Source of the DNA: Acidiphilium sp. PA | GTDB taxonomy: Bacteria > Pseudomonadota > Alphaproteobacteria > Acetobacterales > Acetobacteraceae | Assembly (NCBI RefSeq): GCF_026191915.1 | Contig: NZ_JAIMBY010000002.1 | Location: 124,001 to 188,000, forward strand | Reading direction: 5' to 3' | Length of the DNA: 64,000 nucleotides | Shown: positions 34,782-43,866 of the stretch, piece by piece | Layout: every line of letters starts with the position of its first letter | How positions within the stretch are numbered: the stretch's first letter is position 1 | The notes under the pieces: generated by a model | Databases searched by the model: none | What the model was told of the DNA's origin: nothing | What the model saw: the letters and a program-made list of their open reading frames with translations, nothing else | Program-made: the position numbers and the translations under genes

Positions 34782-36165
34782 TACTGCGCCGGCCACGCTG
34801 GTATTCCTGCATTTCCTGGGTGGCAGCGGCGATACCTGGCGCAGCACGATCGATCATCTGCCGCCGTCCACCCGTTGCGTCGTGATCGATCTGCCGGGGT
34901 TCGGCGCGGCCGCCGCCGAGCCGGGCGGCAGCGTCGGGGCCATGGCCGATCGGGTGATTGCGACCATCGGGGAGCGGGTGCGCGGGCGCTGGGTGCTGGT
35001 CGGTCACAGCATGGGTGCCAAGGTCGCAACCGTGATTGCGCGCGCGGCTGAAAACGGTGTGCCGGCTCTTGCCGGGCTCAGTCACATCATTCTGCTGGCC
35101 GGATCGCCTCCGGCTCCCGAGCCGATGAGCGACGATCTGCGCGCCGAAATGCGCGGCTGGTTCCAGGGGTCTGCCGCTGCGTGGATGGCTCAGGCGGATC
35201 GCTATATTGCGAACAATATCGGCGAGAGGCTTGATCCCGCCGTGCATCGGGCGGCGGTTGCGGATATTCTGCGCATCAACCGGGCGGCCTGGGTCGCGTG
35301 GCTTGACGGGGGCAGCCGCGAGGATTGGGCCGCGCGCATCGGCACGCTGCGCACACCCGCCTTGATTGTTGCCGGTGCGGCCGACACGGATCTTGGAACC
35401 GACGCCCAGCGCGCGCTGATGGCACCGCATTTCAGCCATCATCGTCTGGTGACCCTTGCCGCGACCGGCCATCTGATCCCGCTCGAACGACCGGCTGCGC
35501 TCGCGCGCCTGATCGAAGGGCACGCGAAGCTGCGCCGTGAGGCCGGGACGATCGATGCCGCCTATCGCGCCTTGATCGCCTCCGATCGCGTCAGCAGCCG
35601 GACCCGCGCGGCTCTGCTGGCGCGAACGCGGCCGCAAACCGGGGCCAGTGTGTTCAACGACCGGCAAAGCCGGACCCTGCAGGCGGTGATCGCGCGCGTC
35701 ATTCCCGGCGGCGGCCCGGCCAATCTTGCCGCCAGCGTGGCCGCGAGTTTCGCCGCACCGCGCGGCTGGCGGTTTGCTGCCCTGCCGCCCGATGCCGAGG
35801 CATGGCGCCTGGCGCTGGATACGCTGGAGGACGAGGCGGACCGGCGCTGGAACAGCATGTTCACCGCATTGTGCCCCGCGCGGCAGGACAGCATGCTCAC
35901 CGCACTGGCCGCCGCCGATTGGGATGCAGCACCCGGCGGCCTCGATGCCGGGCAGATGCGCCTGTGGTTCGAGGACCTGCGTTCCGTCGCGGTCCGTGCT
36001 TATATGGCGCATCCCGCCACTTTTGCGCGCATCGGCTACAGCGGTATCGCCTATGGCGGCGATGGCGACCATAAACCCGGGTTTCATCCGATCGGTCTCG
36101 ACGCCGTGGAATCCTGGGAACCGGCACCCGGCGCACCGGATGCCCGGGCGGGGCAGGGGGCATGA
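34774..36165 (+). CDS. Alpha/beta hydrolase fused to gluconate 2-dehydrogenase subunit 3-like domain
   Basis: This 463-residue protein has two parts. Residues ~5-260 are an alpha/beta hydrolase: oxyanion region HFLGGSG, nucleophile Ser79 in VGHSMGAK, acid in VAGAADTD and catalytic His in AATGHLIPLE. Residues ~290-455 resemble the gluconate 2-dehydrogenase subunit 3 family (PF13618): RTLQAVIARVIPGGG, RWNSMFTALCPARQ, WFEDLRSVAVRAYMAHP and a final IGYSGIAYGG. The subunit 3 domain normally pairs with a GMC flavoprotein, and that gene follows with an ATGA overlap. The start is uncertain; a GTG at 34738 is possible. Confidence 0.78.
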   Translation: MDDTAPATLVFLHFLGGSGDTWRSTIDHLPPSTRCVVIDLPGFGAAAAEPGGSVGAMADRVIATIGERVRGRWVLVGHSMGAKVATVIARAAENGVPALAGLSHIILLAGSPPAPEPMSDDLRAEMRGWFQGSAAAWMAQADRYIANNIGERLDPAVHRAAVADILRINRAAWVAWLDGGSREDWAARIGTLRTPALIVAGAADTDLGTDAQRALMAPHFSHHRLVTLAATGHLIPLERPAALARLIEGHAKLRREAGTIDAAYRALIASDRVSSRTRAALLARTRPQTGASVFNDRQSRTLQAVIARVIPGGGPANLAASVAASFAAPRGWRFAALPPDAEAWRLALDTLEDEADRRWNSMFTALCPARQDSMLTALAAADWDAAPGGLDAGQMRLWFEDLRSVAVRAYMAHPATFARIGYSGIAYGGDGDHKPGFHPIGLDAVESWEPAPGAPDARAGQGA

Positions 36166-37715
36166 ATCTGGAGGCGATGCGCCGGCACGCGGCGGGCGAT
36201 ACGGTCGATGCCGTCATCATCGGCACCGGCGCCGGTGGTGCGCCGTTGCTGGCGGCGCTTGCGGGCGCCGGGCTGACGGTTGTCGCCCTCGAAGCCGGCC
36301 GGAACTGGGAGCCCGACAGTTTCCCGGCGGATGAGATTGAGGCTGGCGGTATCTACTGGCGTGATGAACGCCTGAGCGCGGGCGATACGCCCCCGCCGTT
36401 CGGCGCCAATAACAGCGGCACCGGGGTGGGCGGTTCCACGCTCCATTGGGGGGCGTTCTGCCCGCGCCCCGACCCGCGCGACTGGCGCCTGCGCACCGAA
36501 ACCGGCCTGGGGCATGACTGGCCGCTGGAACTGGCGTGTCTCACGCCGTATTACGAGCGGATCGAAGCGGGCATCGGGGTTTCGGGCCCGCGTTTTTATC
36601 CGTGGGATGCGTCCCGCCGCTATCCGCTGCCGCCGGTCGCGCGCAATGCGCCGGCCATGCTGATGCAGCGCGGCTGCGACGCCCTGGGCATTACCGTGAC
36701 CGATGCGCCGGCCGCGGTCGTCTCGCGCCGGTTCGACCAGCGGGATGCGTCATCGCGCCCCGCCTGCATCAATTGCGGCTATTGCCACCAGGGGTGCCGC
36801 ATCGGAGCCAAGGCCAGCATGGATGTGACCTATCTGCCGGCCGCGGTTCATGCCGGGGCGGAAATCCGGCCGGAATGCAGGGTCCACACCATCGAGCGCG
36901 ATGCCACGGGCAAAATCACCGCCGTCGTGTATCGCAACCAGGGTACGGACCACCGGCAGCGCTGTGCCGCGGTTTTTCTGTGCGCCGGGGCGGTGGAAAC
37001 GCCGCGCCTGCTGCTGCACCTCGGCCTTGCCAATTCGAGCGGGCAGGTCGGCCGCAACTACATGGCCCATGTCGCGACCCAGGCCTGGGGCAGTTTCGCC
37101 GCGCAGACCCGCCCTCATAAAGGCTATCCGTCTTCGCTGATCACCGAGGACATGCTGCGTCCGGCCGATGCCGATTTCGCGGGGGGCTACCTGATCCAGA
37201 GCCTCGGGATCGTGCCGGTCACCTGGGCGGAGCAGGTGGCGCGGGGGCGGGGTTTATGGGGGCAGGCGCTGGTCGATTATCTGGATCGTTACAACCATGT
37301 CGCAGGCATTGGCATCAACGGGGAATGCCTGCCCTCGGCCGGCAATTTCCTGGAGCTTTCCGGGGAGATCGATGACATCGGCATGCGCCGGCCGCGCATC
37401 CATTTCAGCTATGGCGAGAATGAACACAGGCTCGAGCGCCACGCCCGGCGTGTGCTAACCCGCATCTGGGAGCACGCGGGTGCGACGGATATCTGGACCA
37501 TGCGGCGCTCGGCCCATACCATCGGCACCTGCCGCATGGGCGCCAGCGCGGATACCGGCGTGGTCGATCATGCAGGCAACAGCTTTGATGTTCCGAACCT
37601 TTGGATCTGCGACAATTCGGTGTTTCCCAGCGCCATGGCTGCCAACCCGGCCCTGACCATCATGGCGCTGAGCTTGCGGACCGCCGAGGCGTTCCTGCGC
37701 GGTCACCGCGCCTGA
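36162..37715 (+). CDS. GMC oxidoreductase (gluconate 2-dehydrogenase large subunit-like)
   Basis: This 517-residue flavoprotein has the FAD motif GTGAGGAPLLAALAGAG, then GTGVGGSTLHWGAF, the Cys cluster CINCGYCHQGCRIGAK found in gluconate and sorbitol dehydrogenase large subunits, and the C-terminal GMC region TIGTCRMGAS and SAMAANPALTIMAL. It should oxidise a sugar, sugar acid or alcohol at the membrane or periplasm, although no Tat signal is seen at its N-terminus. It is coupled by ATGA to the fusion gene that supplies its small-subunit domain. The usual cytochrome c subunit gene is absent. Confidence 0.87.
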   Translation: MNLEAMRRHAAGDTVDAVIIGTGAGGAPLLAALAGAGLTVVALEAGRNWEPDSFPADEIEAGGIYWRDERLSAGDTPPPFGANNSGTGVGGSTLHWGAFCPRPDPRDWRLRTETGLGHDWPLELACLTPYYERIEAGIGVSGPRFYPWDASRRYPLPPVARNAPAMLMQRGCDALGITVTDAPAAVVSRRFDQRDASSRPACINCGYCHQGCRIGAKASMDVTYLPAAVHAGAEIRPECRVHTIERDATGKITAVVYRNQGTDHRQRCAAVFLCAGAVETPRLLLHLGLANSSGQVGRNYMAHVATQAWGSFAAQTRPHKGYPSSLITEDMLRPADADFAGGYLIQSLGIVPVTWAEQVARGRGLWGQALVDYLDRYNHVAGIGINGECLPSAGNFLELSGEIDDIGMRRPRIHFSYGENEHRLERHARRVLTRIWEHAGATDIWTMRRSAHTIGTCRMGASADTGVVDHAGNSFDVPNLWICDNSVFPSAMAANPALTIMALSLRTAEAFLRGHRA

Positions 37716-37729
37716 CGCTTCGCGCCGCC

Positions 37730-39160
37730 TCAGTTTCTGCCGCCGAGACCCAGTGTTCTGGCGGCCGCCGCGAAGCCGCGTTCGATCGTTTGCAGCACAC
37801 CGCTGTTGTTTTGCCGTTCGCCGATGAAGGTTTCCAGCCGGTCGGTCGCGAGTTTCGCCTGGCTCATCCCGTCGCCCAGCGCCTCGTGAGCGCGTTGCAT
37901 CAGCCCGGCCTTGTGGCCTTCGTGCTGGATTTCGCTTTCGATATGGTGGCTGAAGCCGAACAGCGAGGCTTTGAACCCTTCGAGCATCGCCACCGGCCGC
38001 GCCGGCTGGATATCGGGTGCGACCCCCGCCTCCGGCAGATCGCGCCGCGGTGTCGTGCGCCAGGTCATCGCCGTGATCGGGTCGTTGGCCCGTTCGGCGC
38101 GCCGGCCCAGCGGTTTCACGCCCGGCCAGAGGCGGCTTGCCATCTGCAGCAGGCTGGTGTGGTCGAATTCGGTCGAGACCACGCCGGGGTCGAGCATCGG
38201 CGAGACGAACACGGCGGGGACCCGGAAACCGAGGAGATCGAACGCGAAATGCTCGGTGTGCTCATCGGGCGGCACCGTCGTCGGGGGGACGACATGGTCG
38301 TAAAATCCGCCATGTTCGTCGTACAGCACGACCAGCAGGGTTTTTTCGAACAGCGCCGGATTGGCGCGCAGTGTGTTGTACACCTCGGCGATCAGCGCAT
38401 CGCCGCGCATGATGTCGTGCGGGGGGTGCTGATCGTTCTGATGCGGCCCGAAATAGCTGGGCTCGATGAAGGTATAGGCGGCGAGATCGCCCTTTGCGAC
38501 ATCGTCCTTCCAATGGGCAAAGTGACGGTAATTGCCGAGATGATGCCATTGATGGCTGAGCACCAAAGTCTGGGGTACATCGCCGTAGTAAATCCGCCAT
38601 GGCACGCCGGCATCGCCGAGTTCGTCGTACAGGGTGCGCTGGCTGTACATGTGCAGTTTCGAGCTGAACAGACCGCCCGGTTCGTTGACATGGCCGCGTG
38701 AGGTGCCGCTGTGGGCGAACAGCCGGTTGATCCAGGTGGGGCCGGGCAGGGAGGAAAACCACCGGTCGCAGACCACGAAATGCTCGGCCAGAGTGTGCAG
38801 ACCCGGCAGGAATCCGCGCGGAAAATAGCCCATGATCTCCTGGCGTTCCTCGGGTGTGCTGTTCGGATGGGTGCGGACGAAATCGGCGACGAAGCCGTTG
38901 TTGGTGCCATCGGCGAACTGCGCCAGAGAATTCGCCAGATAATGTTTCGGATCACGATCGATATTGCGGGATCGGGTCTCGCGCTGCACGATGTCCGGCT
39001 TACCTGGCGCGGCGGCGGGGTTGCTGTGCGGCCGCGCCGGATCGACGCCGTCAAGGCCCGGATGAACCGCGGCCATCGACCCCAGCATCCGGTCGAAGCC
39101 GTTGTTTTCCATCATCAGCACAACCACGTGCCGGATCGGCAGGGCGTGTTCAGCGTTCAT
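37730..39160 (-). CDS. PF04185-family phosphoesterase (phospholipase C/AcpA-like)
   Basis: This 476-residue protein has the family metal-site motifs: HVVVLMMENNGFDRMLG at the start, the middle SLPGPTWINRLFAHSGTS, the FIEPSYFGPHQNDQHPP region and the diagnostic YDEHGGFYDHVVPP. Members cleave phosphoesters (phospholipase C, acid phosphatase). Most are exported with a signal peptide, but here the domain begins at residue 10 with no signal sequence, so the protein may be cytoplasmic. ATG 39160 has AAGGA at 8 nt; the extra ~40 upstream codons lack any signal-like pattern. Confidence 0.83.
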   Translation of the reverse strand: MNAEHALPIRHVVVLMMENNGFDRMLGSMAAVHPGLDGVDPARPHSNPAAAPGKPDIVQRETRSRNIDRDPKHYLANSLAQFADGTNNGFVADFVRTHPNSTPEERQEIMGYFPRGFLPGLHTLAEHFVVCDRWFSSLPGPTWINRLFAHSGTSRGHVNEPGGLFSSKLHMYSQRTLYDELGDAGVPWRIYYGDVPQTLVLSHQWHHLGNYRHFAHWKDDVAKGDLAAYTFIEPSYFGPHQNDQHPPHDIMRGDALIAEVYNTLRANPALFEKTLLVVLYDEHGGFYDHVVPPTTVPPDEHTEHFAFDLLGFRVPAVFVSPMLDPGVVSTEFDHTSLLQMASRLWPGVKPLGRRAERANDPITAMTWRTTPRRDLPEAGVAPDIQPARPVAMLEGFKASLFGFSHHIESEIQHEGHKAGLMQRAHEALGDGMSQAKLATDRLETFIGERQNNSGVLQTIERGFAAAARTLGLGGRN

Positions 39161-39317
39161 GTTCGATTCCTTCATCTCCACGACATCGATATGGGACGCC
39201 GATCGTGCATGTTCGAGGCGGCGGGCTGATGCGGGCCGAGCGGAGTGGGCGACTGGCGCGGGATGGGGCGGCGGCAACGCCGGTTATCCAGGATCGACCG
39301 CTGTCGGGCGATGCGGA

Positions 39318-40214
39318 TCAGGGCGCCTGGGTGAGCGCGAGATACTCCCAGACCATTGTCGCGGCTGCGAGGGCGGTGATTTCACTGACATCGTAGGCCG
39401 GTGCGACTTCGACGAGATCCATCCCGACGAAGCTGATCCCGCCGAGGCGGCGCATCAGCGCCTGCGCCTGCCACGAGGCCAGGCCGCCGATTTCCGGCGT
39501 GCCCGTGCCCGGGGCGCAACCCGGATCGAGACAGTCGATATCGAAGCTCAGATAGGTGGCGCGTTCATGGCCGACCACCTCGTGAATCCGCGCCGCCGTC
39601 GCTTTGATCCCGATTTCGTGGACGTCCTGCGCCGAGAGGATGGTTACACCCCTGCCGATCGTCCAATCGTAGGTTTCGCGCGGCAGGGGCGATCGGATGC
39701 CGATCTGGATCATCCGGTGCGGGTCGAGCAGACCCTCGTTGATGGCGTGGAAAAACACCGAGCCATGGCTGTAGACCTGACCGTAGTTTTCGCCCCAGGT
39801 ATCGGCGTGGGCATCGAAATGTACGAGGCCGAGCGGTGCATCGAGGCGCCTGGCGAGGGCGCGTAACAGAGGCAAAGTGATGCCGTGTTCACCGCCGAGG
39901 GCGAGCAGATGGTTGAGGGGGGCGGCCTGCTGCTCGATCAGCGCGAGGCTGCGGGGAATGTCGCCCAGGGCAATAGCGAAGTCGCCGATGTCGGCGATGG
40001 GCATTGCATCGACATTGACCCAGTGATGGGGATGGTCGTTGCCGGCGAGCATGCGCGAGGCGGTGCGGATTGCTGCCGGACCCGAACGGGCGCCGGCCCG
40101 GTTGGTGACGCCGATGTCGAGCGGAATGCCGGCGATCACGTATTGGGCGCGCGGGTCGCTGCTGGTCAGGCCAAGGAACGCAGGCCTGGTTGCAAAGGTC
40201 GGTTGCTCGATCAT
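39318..40214 (-). CDS. Ureohydrolase, agmatinase/arginase family
   Basis: This 298-residue protein is the size of agmatinases. Manganese ligands are visible in GGEHGIT (His; usual form GGDH), HFDAHADTW and LSFDIDCLDP. These enzymes remove urea from agmatine, arginine or guanidino acids. The GGEH form and missing arginine-specific loop suggest agmatinase or a guanidino-acid hydrolase rather than arginase. No polyamine genes flank it. Confidence 0.85.
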   Translation of the reverse strand: MIEQPTFATRPAFLGLTSSDPRAQYVIAGIPLDIGVTNRAGARSGPAAIRTASRMLAGNDHPHHWVNVDAMPIADIGDFAIALGDIPRSLALIEQQAAPLNHLLALGGEHGITLPLLRALARRLDAPLGLVHFDAHADTWGENYGQVYSHGSVFFHAINEGLLDPHRMIQIGIRSPLPRETYDWTIGRGVTILSAQDVHEIGIKATAARIHEVVGHERATYLSFDIDCLDPGCAPGTGTPEIGGLASWQAQALMRRLGGISFVGMDLVEVAPAYDVSEITALAAATMVWEYLALTQAP

Positions 40215-40527
40215 CGCCGCACCGTAACAGGGTCCCTCGCGCGATCAACCACGCAGGATCGCGACCGCCCGGCTCGGGCTGAAAAATATCTGGACAGACC
40301 GGAGCGCGGTCGTTAGAGGGGTTTCGGATTGATCATTCTTGCAGGAGGGTTGAGTGTTGACAGCAATTTATTCGCCCTTCGGGATGACGAAACCCGGGCA
40401 TGCGCGCGGTCTTTTGACCGCCTGACCTGCGGCTCCGGCTTCATTCTCTGTAAATCTGATTTCTGCCGCTGATCTGCGGTGCCTCAATGTCGAAAGGTCG
40501 TCGTCAGTTCTGGCGACGGATCGTCAC
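40215..40527. other. Intergenic region with short ORF and hairpin
   Basis: These 313 bases lie between the ureohydrolase start and a small membrane-protein ORF. They contain a perfect AGGAGG (40343-40348), a 23-codon frame after it (listed separately) and a perfect hairpin GCGGTC-TTTT-GACCGC (40406-40421). The section next to the ureohydrolase is likely to hold its promoter, but no clear -35/-10 pair can be read. Confidence 0.45.
40354..40425 (+). CDS. Possible 23-residue leader peptide
   Basis: A GTG at 40354 lies 5 nt after a perfect AGGAGG. The frame is 23 codons and ends in TGA at 40423. The 3' part of the frame folds into the hairpin 40406-40421. A strong ribosome site before a tiny frame that folds into a hairpin is the layout of a leader peptide, and the next ORF on this strand begins 103 nt later. 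No homologue is recognised and no run of a single amino acid is seen. Confidence 0.2.
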   Translation: MLTAIYSPFGMTKPGHARGLLTA

Positions 40528-40773
40528 ATGTCGGCCTTTATCTATCTTCCGATCATTCTGCTCGGATGTATCATCATGGTCTGTTGCGTCATCTCGGTGC
40601 TGCTGTGGCTCGAAACCCGCCGGCACGCGCGTCGAACAATTGTTGCCCCGTCGCGTTGCCGGAGATTTCAGCCGCGTGTCATCATCGGTGGCGGTTCGAT
40701 CACCGCAGCGGGTGTGCGACCGGCCGCGCAGGCGGCGCGCGTGACGCTGCGCCTGGTGGGTGCCGATGATTGA
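40528..40773 (+). CDS. Possible small single-span membrane protein
   Basis: An 81-residue frame with one strong hydrophobic helix near its start (YLPIILLGCIIMVCCVISVLL, residues ~6-26, here split for length: YLPIILLGCI and IMVCCVISVLL), followed by an Arg-rich stretch (RRHARR) that would stay in the cytoplasm, and a variable end. The layout is plausible for a small membrane protein, but the ribosome site is weak and no family is recognised. Confidence 0.35.
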   Translation: MSAFIYLPIILLGCIIMVCCVISVLLWLETRRHARRTIVAPSRCRRFQPRVIIGGGSITAAGVRPAAQAARVTLRLVGADD

Positions 40774-41041
40774 TGCCGATACAGGCGATAAGCGATCCAA
40801 ATGGGTGGTGGGGACGCCGATTATCGGCAGGGTTATCGGCGCGTTACCTGTTTCCTGATCATGGAATGGCAGAAGCCGGGCTGACCGGCTGCCGCTTGCA
40901 CGGAACGAGCAAGTATGGCACATCGAGCCCTCCCTGCCGGGCACGTGGCATCGTGCGCGGCTATGCCCGTTTCCATGGGGGAAATTGGCGTGTTCACCAG
41001 TAATGGACACGCCGGGGCTGAAGCAACCCATAGGGGGTATC

Positions 41042-41518
41042 ATGCCGCTATATGAATGTGTGCTGATTGCACGCAGCGAAATCACGCAACAACAGGTCGA
41101 TGTCATCGCCGACGACATCACCGCCCAGCTGGAAGGCGAGGGTGGTGCGGTCAAGAAGCGGGAATATTGGGGCCTGCGCAACCTGGCGTACCGCATCAAG
41201 AAGAACCGCAAGGGCCATTATGTCCTGCTCGGGCTCGATGCCGAATCCAAGTCGATCAACGAAATGGAGCGCTTGCTCGGTCTGAACGAGGACATTCTTC
41301 GCTTCATGACGCTGCGGATCGACGAAATCGAGGAGGCGCCCTCGGCACCGCTGTCGCGCCGTGGCGACGACCGTGACCGCGAACGTGGCTTCCGCGGGCC
41401 GAAGCCTGCCGGACGTTTCGATAGCGGCCGCCGCCGTGGCCCCGAAGATCGCGAAGAGTTCCGCGCCCGTGACGAGTTCCGCACCGATCGCGATGACGAT
41501 CTGGTCGAGGAGGATTGA
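41042..41518 (+). CDS. rpsF: 30S ribosomal protein S6
   Basis: This 158-residue S6 begins MPLYECVLIARSEITQQQVD and has the EYWGLRNLAYRIKKN strand region. The last ~55 residues form a charged Arg/Asp/Glu-rich tail, long compared with E. coli S6 (~130 residues) but usual in alphaproteobacteria. S6 binds S18 in the 30S platform. GGGGG lies 4-5 nt before the ATG. It leads the conserved rpsF-rpsR-rplI operon. Confidence 0.96.
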   Translation: MPLYECVLIARSEITQQQVDVIADDITAQLEGEGGAVKKREYWGLRNLAYRIKKNRKGHYVLLGLDAESKSINEMERLLGLNEDILRFMTLRIDEIEEAPSAPLSRRGDDRDRERGFRGPKPAGRFDSGRRRGPEDREEFRARDEFRTDRDDDLVEED

Positions 41519-41521
41519 TCC

Positions 41522-41806
41522 ATGTCGAGCACGCAAGACGATACCGACGTTAATCCCGCCGCCCGCCGCGCCGCCGTTGGCGCGCGCCGGCCGTTTTATC
41601 GCCGCCGCAAGGCTTGCCCGTTCTCGGGCCCCGGCGCGCCGAAGATCGACTACAAGGACGTGCGGCTGCTGTCGCGCTTTCTGTCCGAGCGCGGCAAGAT
41701 CGTGCCGAGCCGCATCACTGCCGTTTCCGCCAAGAAGCAGCGTGAACTCGCGCGCGCCATCAAGCGCGCCCGTTTCCTCGCGCTGCTGCCCTACGTGGTC
41801 GATTGA
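41522..41806 (+). CDS. rpsR: 30S ribosomal protein S18
   Basis: This 94-residue S18 contains [19 protein letters not shown] and the conserved end [21 protein letters not shown]. It starts 3 nt after the rpsF stop and forms a dimer with S6 on the 16S rRNA central domain. The N-terminal ~20 residues are a short acidic extension. Confidence 0.97.
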   Translation: MSSTQDDTDVNPAARRAAVGARRPFYRRRKACPFSGPGAPKIDYKDVRLLSRFLSERGKIVPSRITAVSAKKQRELARAIKRARFLALLPYVVD

Positions 41807-41818
41807 GGAGCACGCATT

Positions 41819-42376
41819 ATGGCACAAGTAGAATTGATCCTGCTCCAGCGCGTCGAGAAACTCGGCCAGATGGGCGAAGTGGTCAAAGTCAAACCCGGCT
41901 ATGCCCGCAACTTCCTGCTGCCGCAGGCCAAGGCGGTGCGCGCCACCAAGCAGAACCGCGAACGCTTCGAGCGTGAGCGCGTTCAGCTCGAGGCGCAGAA
42001 CATCAAGCGCCGTGGCGAGGCCGAGCGGCTGGCCGAACGTGTGCATGGGCTTTCGGTGGTTCTGATCCGCCAGGCCAGCGATGCGGGGTCGCTGTACGGC
42101 TCGGTCACCGCCCGCGACATCGCGGATGGCTGCATCGCCGGTGGGCTGACGATCGAGCGCAATCAGGTTCTGCTCGATGCACCGATCAAGACGCTGGGGC
42201 TCGCAACGGTGCGCGTTGCGCTGCATCCCGAAGTCGTGATGAACGTCACCGTCAATGTGGCGCGCAGCGCCGAAGAGGCGGAAAAACAGGCGCGCGGCGA
42301 AGCCTTGACGCGCGATGAAGACGAATACGAGATGGAAACCTTCGAGGATGAGGCGGAAACCGCCGAAACCGACTGA
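41819..42376 (+). CDS. rplI: 50S ribosomal protein L9
   Basis: This 185-residue L9 has the N-terminal domain ([19 protein letters not shown], then [13 protein letters not shown]), a long connecting helix and the C-terminal domain ([14 protein letters not shown]). An acidic tail of ~30 residues extends past the E. coli end. It is the third gene of the operon, 12 nt after rpsR, and is followed by a strong terminator. Confidence 0.97.
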   Translation: MAQVELILLQRVEKLGQMGEVVKVKPGYARNFLLPQAKAVRATKQNRERFERERVQLEAQNIKRRGEAERLAERVHGLSVVLIRQASDAGSLYGSVTARDIADGCIAGGLTIERNQVLLDAPIKTLGLATVRVALHPEVVMNVTVNVARSAEEAEKQARGEALTRDEDEYEMETFEDEAETAETD

Positions 42377-42420
42377 GCGTTTCCGGTTCGGTTACCACGA
42401 CCGATCCGTTCGACGGCAGG

Positions 42421-42448
42421 CGCCGGGGCATGTCCCCGGCGTTTTTTT
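42421..42448 (+). terminator. Rho-independent terminator after rplI
   Basis: A perfect 8-bp GC-rich stem, CGCCGGGG (42421-42428) with CCCCGGCG (42434-42441), a 5-nt loop and then seven T (42442-42448). It lies 45 nt after the rplI stop and ends the ribosomal protein operon. It is the clearest standard terminator in the window. Confidence 0.93.
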
Positions 42449-42553
42449 GTTGCCTGTGATTTGGACAGGCTTGATACCATAATCCCCCCTTTTTTATGGC
42501 AAACCTCGTTCCCAATTGACCGGAATAGTTAACCTACCAAGACGAGGTCGAGC

Positions 42554-43783
42554 ATGCGCCCGATGTTGGACAGGCTTCTTAACCGTTTGATCGTGCTGGG
42601 TGAATTGGATGTGATCTGGCCGGATGGCACGAGCAGCCATTATGCCGGCGAACCCGGACCCAGCGCGGCGATCGCGATCCACGACGCCTCGGTGATCCGG
42701 CATCTGGCCTATGCGCCGGGCATGGCGATCGGCGAAGCCTATATGGATGGCACGCTGACCCCGGTGAACTGCACGATCTACGATGTGCTGCATGTTCTGC
42801 TCGCCAGCGTCGAACTGGCGGAACAGCGCATACCTGTGTTGCGCGCGCAGGCCATGTTCAACCGCATGACCCGGCCGCTCGCGCAGATGAACAATGCCCG
42901 CAAGGCGCGCCGCAACGTGGCGCATCATTACGATCTGAACGGGCGGCTCTATTCGTTGTTCCTGGATCGGGACCGGCAATATTCCTGCGCGTATTTCCCG
43001 CGCGGTGACGAAACGATCGATGAAGCGCAGGCGGCGAAAAAGCGCCATATCGCCGCAAAGCTGCTGCTCGACCGGCGGGATCTGACCGTGCTCGACATCG
43101 GCTGCGGCTGGGGCGGCATGGCGCTGACCCTTGCGCGCGACTACGGTGCGAAGGTCACCGGCATCACCCTCTCGGTCGAACAGCTGACCGAGGCGCGCGC
43201 CCGCGCCCAGGCCGAGGGGTTGTCGGACCGGGTTAATTTCGAATTGATCGATTATCGCGCGGTCGATCGGCAGTTCGATCGCATCGTCTCGGTGGGGATG
43301 TTCGAACATGTCGGCCTGCCCAATTATCAGGCCTATTTCGAAACGATCCATCGCTGCCTGAAGCCGGATGGCGTTGCGCTCGTTCATGCGATCGGCCGGT
43401 TCGATGGCCCGGCGGCGACCAGCCCGTGGCTTGCCAAATACATCTTTCCGGGCGGCTACTCGCCGGCATTGTCCGAAGTGTTCGGCCCGCTTGAACGATC
43501 GAGGCTCCGCAGTACCGATATCGAAATCCTGCGGCTGCATTATGCCAAGACGCTCAGCCACTGGCGCAGGCGCTTCGCCGCCAACCGCGATACCATCGCC
43601 TCGCTCTACGATGAGCGGTTCTGCCGCATGTTCGAGTTCTACCTGGCCGGTTCGGAACTCGCCTTCGCCGTGCAGGATCACATGGTGTTTCAAATCCAGC
43701 TCGCCCGCCGCCAGGACGCCGTGCCGCTGACCCGCGACTATATCGTCGATACCGAGCGCATGCTCGCGCGGCAGACGGCCTGA
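42554..43783 (+). CDS. Cyclopropane-fatty-acyl-phospholipid synthase family methyltransferase
   Basis: This 409-residue protein has the Cfa layout: an N-terminal lipid-binding domain (~1-110) then a SAM methyltransferase. Motifs include VAHHYDLNGRLYSLFLD, motif I VLDIGCGWGGMAL, GITLSVEQLTEA and SVGMFEHVG. The C-terminal end has FEFYLAGSELAF. Such enzymes add a methylene bridge or methyl branch to unsaturated acyl chains in phospholipids, a common acid-tolerance measure. GAGG lies 6 nt before the ATG. A lipid methyltransferase with another product cannot be excluded. Confidence 0.87.
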   Translation: MRPMLDRLLNRLIVLGELDVIWPDGTSSHYAGEPGPSAAIAIHDASVIRHLAYAPGMAIGEAYMDGTLTPVNCTIYDVLHVLLASVELAEQRIPVLRAQAMFNRMTRPLAQMNNARKARRNVAHHYDLNGRLYSLFLDRDRQYSCAYFPRGDETIDEAQAAKKRHIAAKLLLDRRDLTVLDIGCGWGGMALTLARDYGAKVTGITLSVEQLTEARARAQAEGLSDRVNFELIDYRAVDRQFDRIVSVGMFEHVGLPNYQAYFETIHRCLKPDGVALVHAIGRFDGPAATSPWLAKYIFPGGYSPALSEVFGPLERSRLRSTDIEILRLHYAKTLSHWRRRFAANRDTIASLYDERFCRMFEFYLAGSELAFAVQDHMVFQIQLARRQDAVPLTRDYIVDTERMLARQTA

Positions 43784-43866
43784 CGCCCGGGTGGCCGGGC
43801 GGGGCGGTATCGGATGCCCTGCTCGTGCACGCCGGGTGAGGGGGTGCTGACCGCTGTGGTGTGCGC

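Noticed and set aside
34645-36087. 480-residue open frame antisense to the hydrolase fusion
   Set aside because: Typical of GC-rich DNA; composition is a mirror of the plus-strand gene, which has a full catalytic triad and a co-directional partner.
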